Part shown: positions 47,523 through 47,634 of the stretch, piece by piece | How positions within the stretch are numbered: the stretch's first letter is position 1 | How the letters are laid out: every line of letters begins with the position of its first letter | Source: Dichelobacter nodosus | GTDB lineage: Bacteria; Pseudomonadota; Gammaproteobacteria; Beggiatoales; Beggiatoaceae | DNA: 47,634 nt | Direction: 5' to 3' | NCBI GenBank assembly: GCA_020720085.1 | Contig: DYPE01000007.1 | Span: forward strand, 1 to 47,634 | Notes under the pieces: generated by a model | Databases searched by the model: none | What the model was told of the DNA's origin: nothing | The model's input: the letters and a program-made list of their open reading frames with translations, nothing else | Program-made: the position numbers and the translations under genes

Positions 47523-47545
47523 CCTTCGACAGGCTCAGGACAAGT
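47523..47545 (+). repeat. REP-like insertion, first copy
   Basis: CCTTCGACAGGCTCAGGACA with three further bases is inserted between the codons for SPSF and LDYQ of the transposase; 23 bp, not a multiple of three. The motif is a widespread intergenic repeat, and its minus-strand translation CPEPVEG is a common annotation artefact. Confidence 0.75.
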
Positions 47546-47602
47546 TTGGACTACCAAACGCGAATGCAGAAAAAGTTGTGGAAAAACAATGCGCAATCCA
47601 TC

Positions 47603-47634
47603 CCTTCGACAAGCTCAGGACACCGCCCTTCGGC
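47603..47634 (+). repeat. REP-like insertion, second copy (partial)
   Basis: CCTTCGACAAGCTCAGGACA, differing from the first copy by one base, follows the codons for QSI and runs to the window end. Confidence 0.7.

Larger units (their letters stand above)
47331..47634 (+). pseudogene. Transposase gene interrupted twice by REP-like insertions (runs off the window)
   Basis: The frame starts MAAPFEALTKQTPF and continues with LKYAIEDAALSAFSVFFTQ and SPSF, a well-known N-terminal pattern of a transposase family. After SPSF a 23-bp insertion (47523-47545) shifts the frame. The family sequence then resumes in another frame as LDYQTRMQKKLWKNNAQSI, and a second copy of the same inserted motif (from 47603) breaks it again. 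The remainder lies beyond the window. The element is inactive as read, unless the insertions are skipped, which is unlikely. Confidence 0.75.

Noticed and set aside
47309-47596. Minus-strand frame of 95 codons
   Set aside because: It is the antisense shadow of the transposase remnant and contains CPEPVEG, the known artefact of the REP-like motif.

Overview
The window looks like a chromosome segment of a gammaproteobacterium, most likely a sulfur oxidiser of the Thiotrichales type. That lineage is an inference from gene content. The signs are an HdrA-like QmoA/QmoB pair with HdrC/HdrB (electron transfer for dissimilatory sulfur metabolism), a CbbQ/NorQ-type ATPase, E. coli-type SpeD, an LpxL-type lipid A acyltransferase, MetW, an H-NS-family protein, very large surface and WD40 proteins, and many transposon and REP-like scars. 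Base composition is near 50% GC with AT-rich intergenic patches. I saw no rRNA, tRNA or CRISPR array.

Layout: 1-476 holds a decayed type ISP restriction-modification gene end. 477-2420 holds mnmA facing a CbbQ-type ATPase. 2457-7129 is a plus-strand run of two hybrid histidine kinases and a MidA-like methyltransferase. 7244-11160 is an accessory patch: a membrane protein with a glycine-periodic, Rpn-like tail, facing a pair made of a MacB-type permease and an EH_signature/ZorC-like protein. 11271-18321 is one tight minus-strand operon reading speD-cheR-cheD-cheB-STAS-cheA-cheW, with a structured speD leader. 18852-22394 holds a secreted beta-helix protein, a PsiE-like membrane protein and the acyltransferase.

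22465-28311 is the energy-metabolism block, read on the minus strand as qmoA-qmoB-[DUF4160-DUF2442]-hdrC-hdrB. The small DUF pair is flanked by hairpins, which suggests a cassette inserted into the operon. 28638-35900 is a divergent giant secreted multidomain protein. 36324-40472 encodes the most striking gene: three TIR-plus-linker modules in tandem, one transmembrane helix and about 14 WD40 repeats. The third TIR lacks the usual catalytic glutamate.

40805-47300 returns to housekeeping genes: an H-NS-family protein, serA, a glycosyltransferase, trxB, metW, ybeY and corC. The window ends in a transposase pseudogene broken twice by the same REP-like sequence.

The best candidates for a new biological system are the triple-TIR/WD40 protein, the permease/EH_signature-like pair, the Rpn-tailed membrane protein, and the DUF4160-DUF2442 cassette in the sulfur operon. 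All functional claims rest on motif recognition by eye, with no database search.
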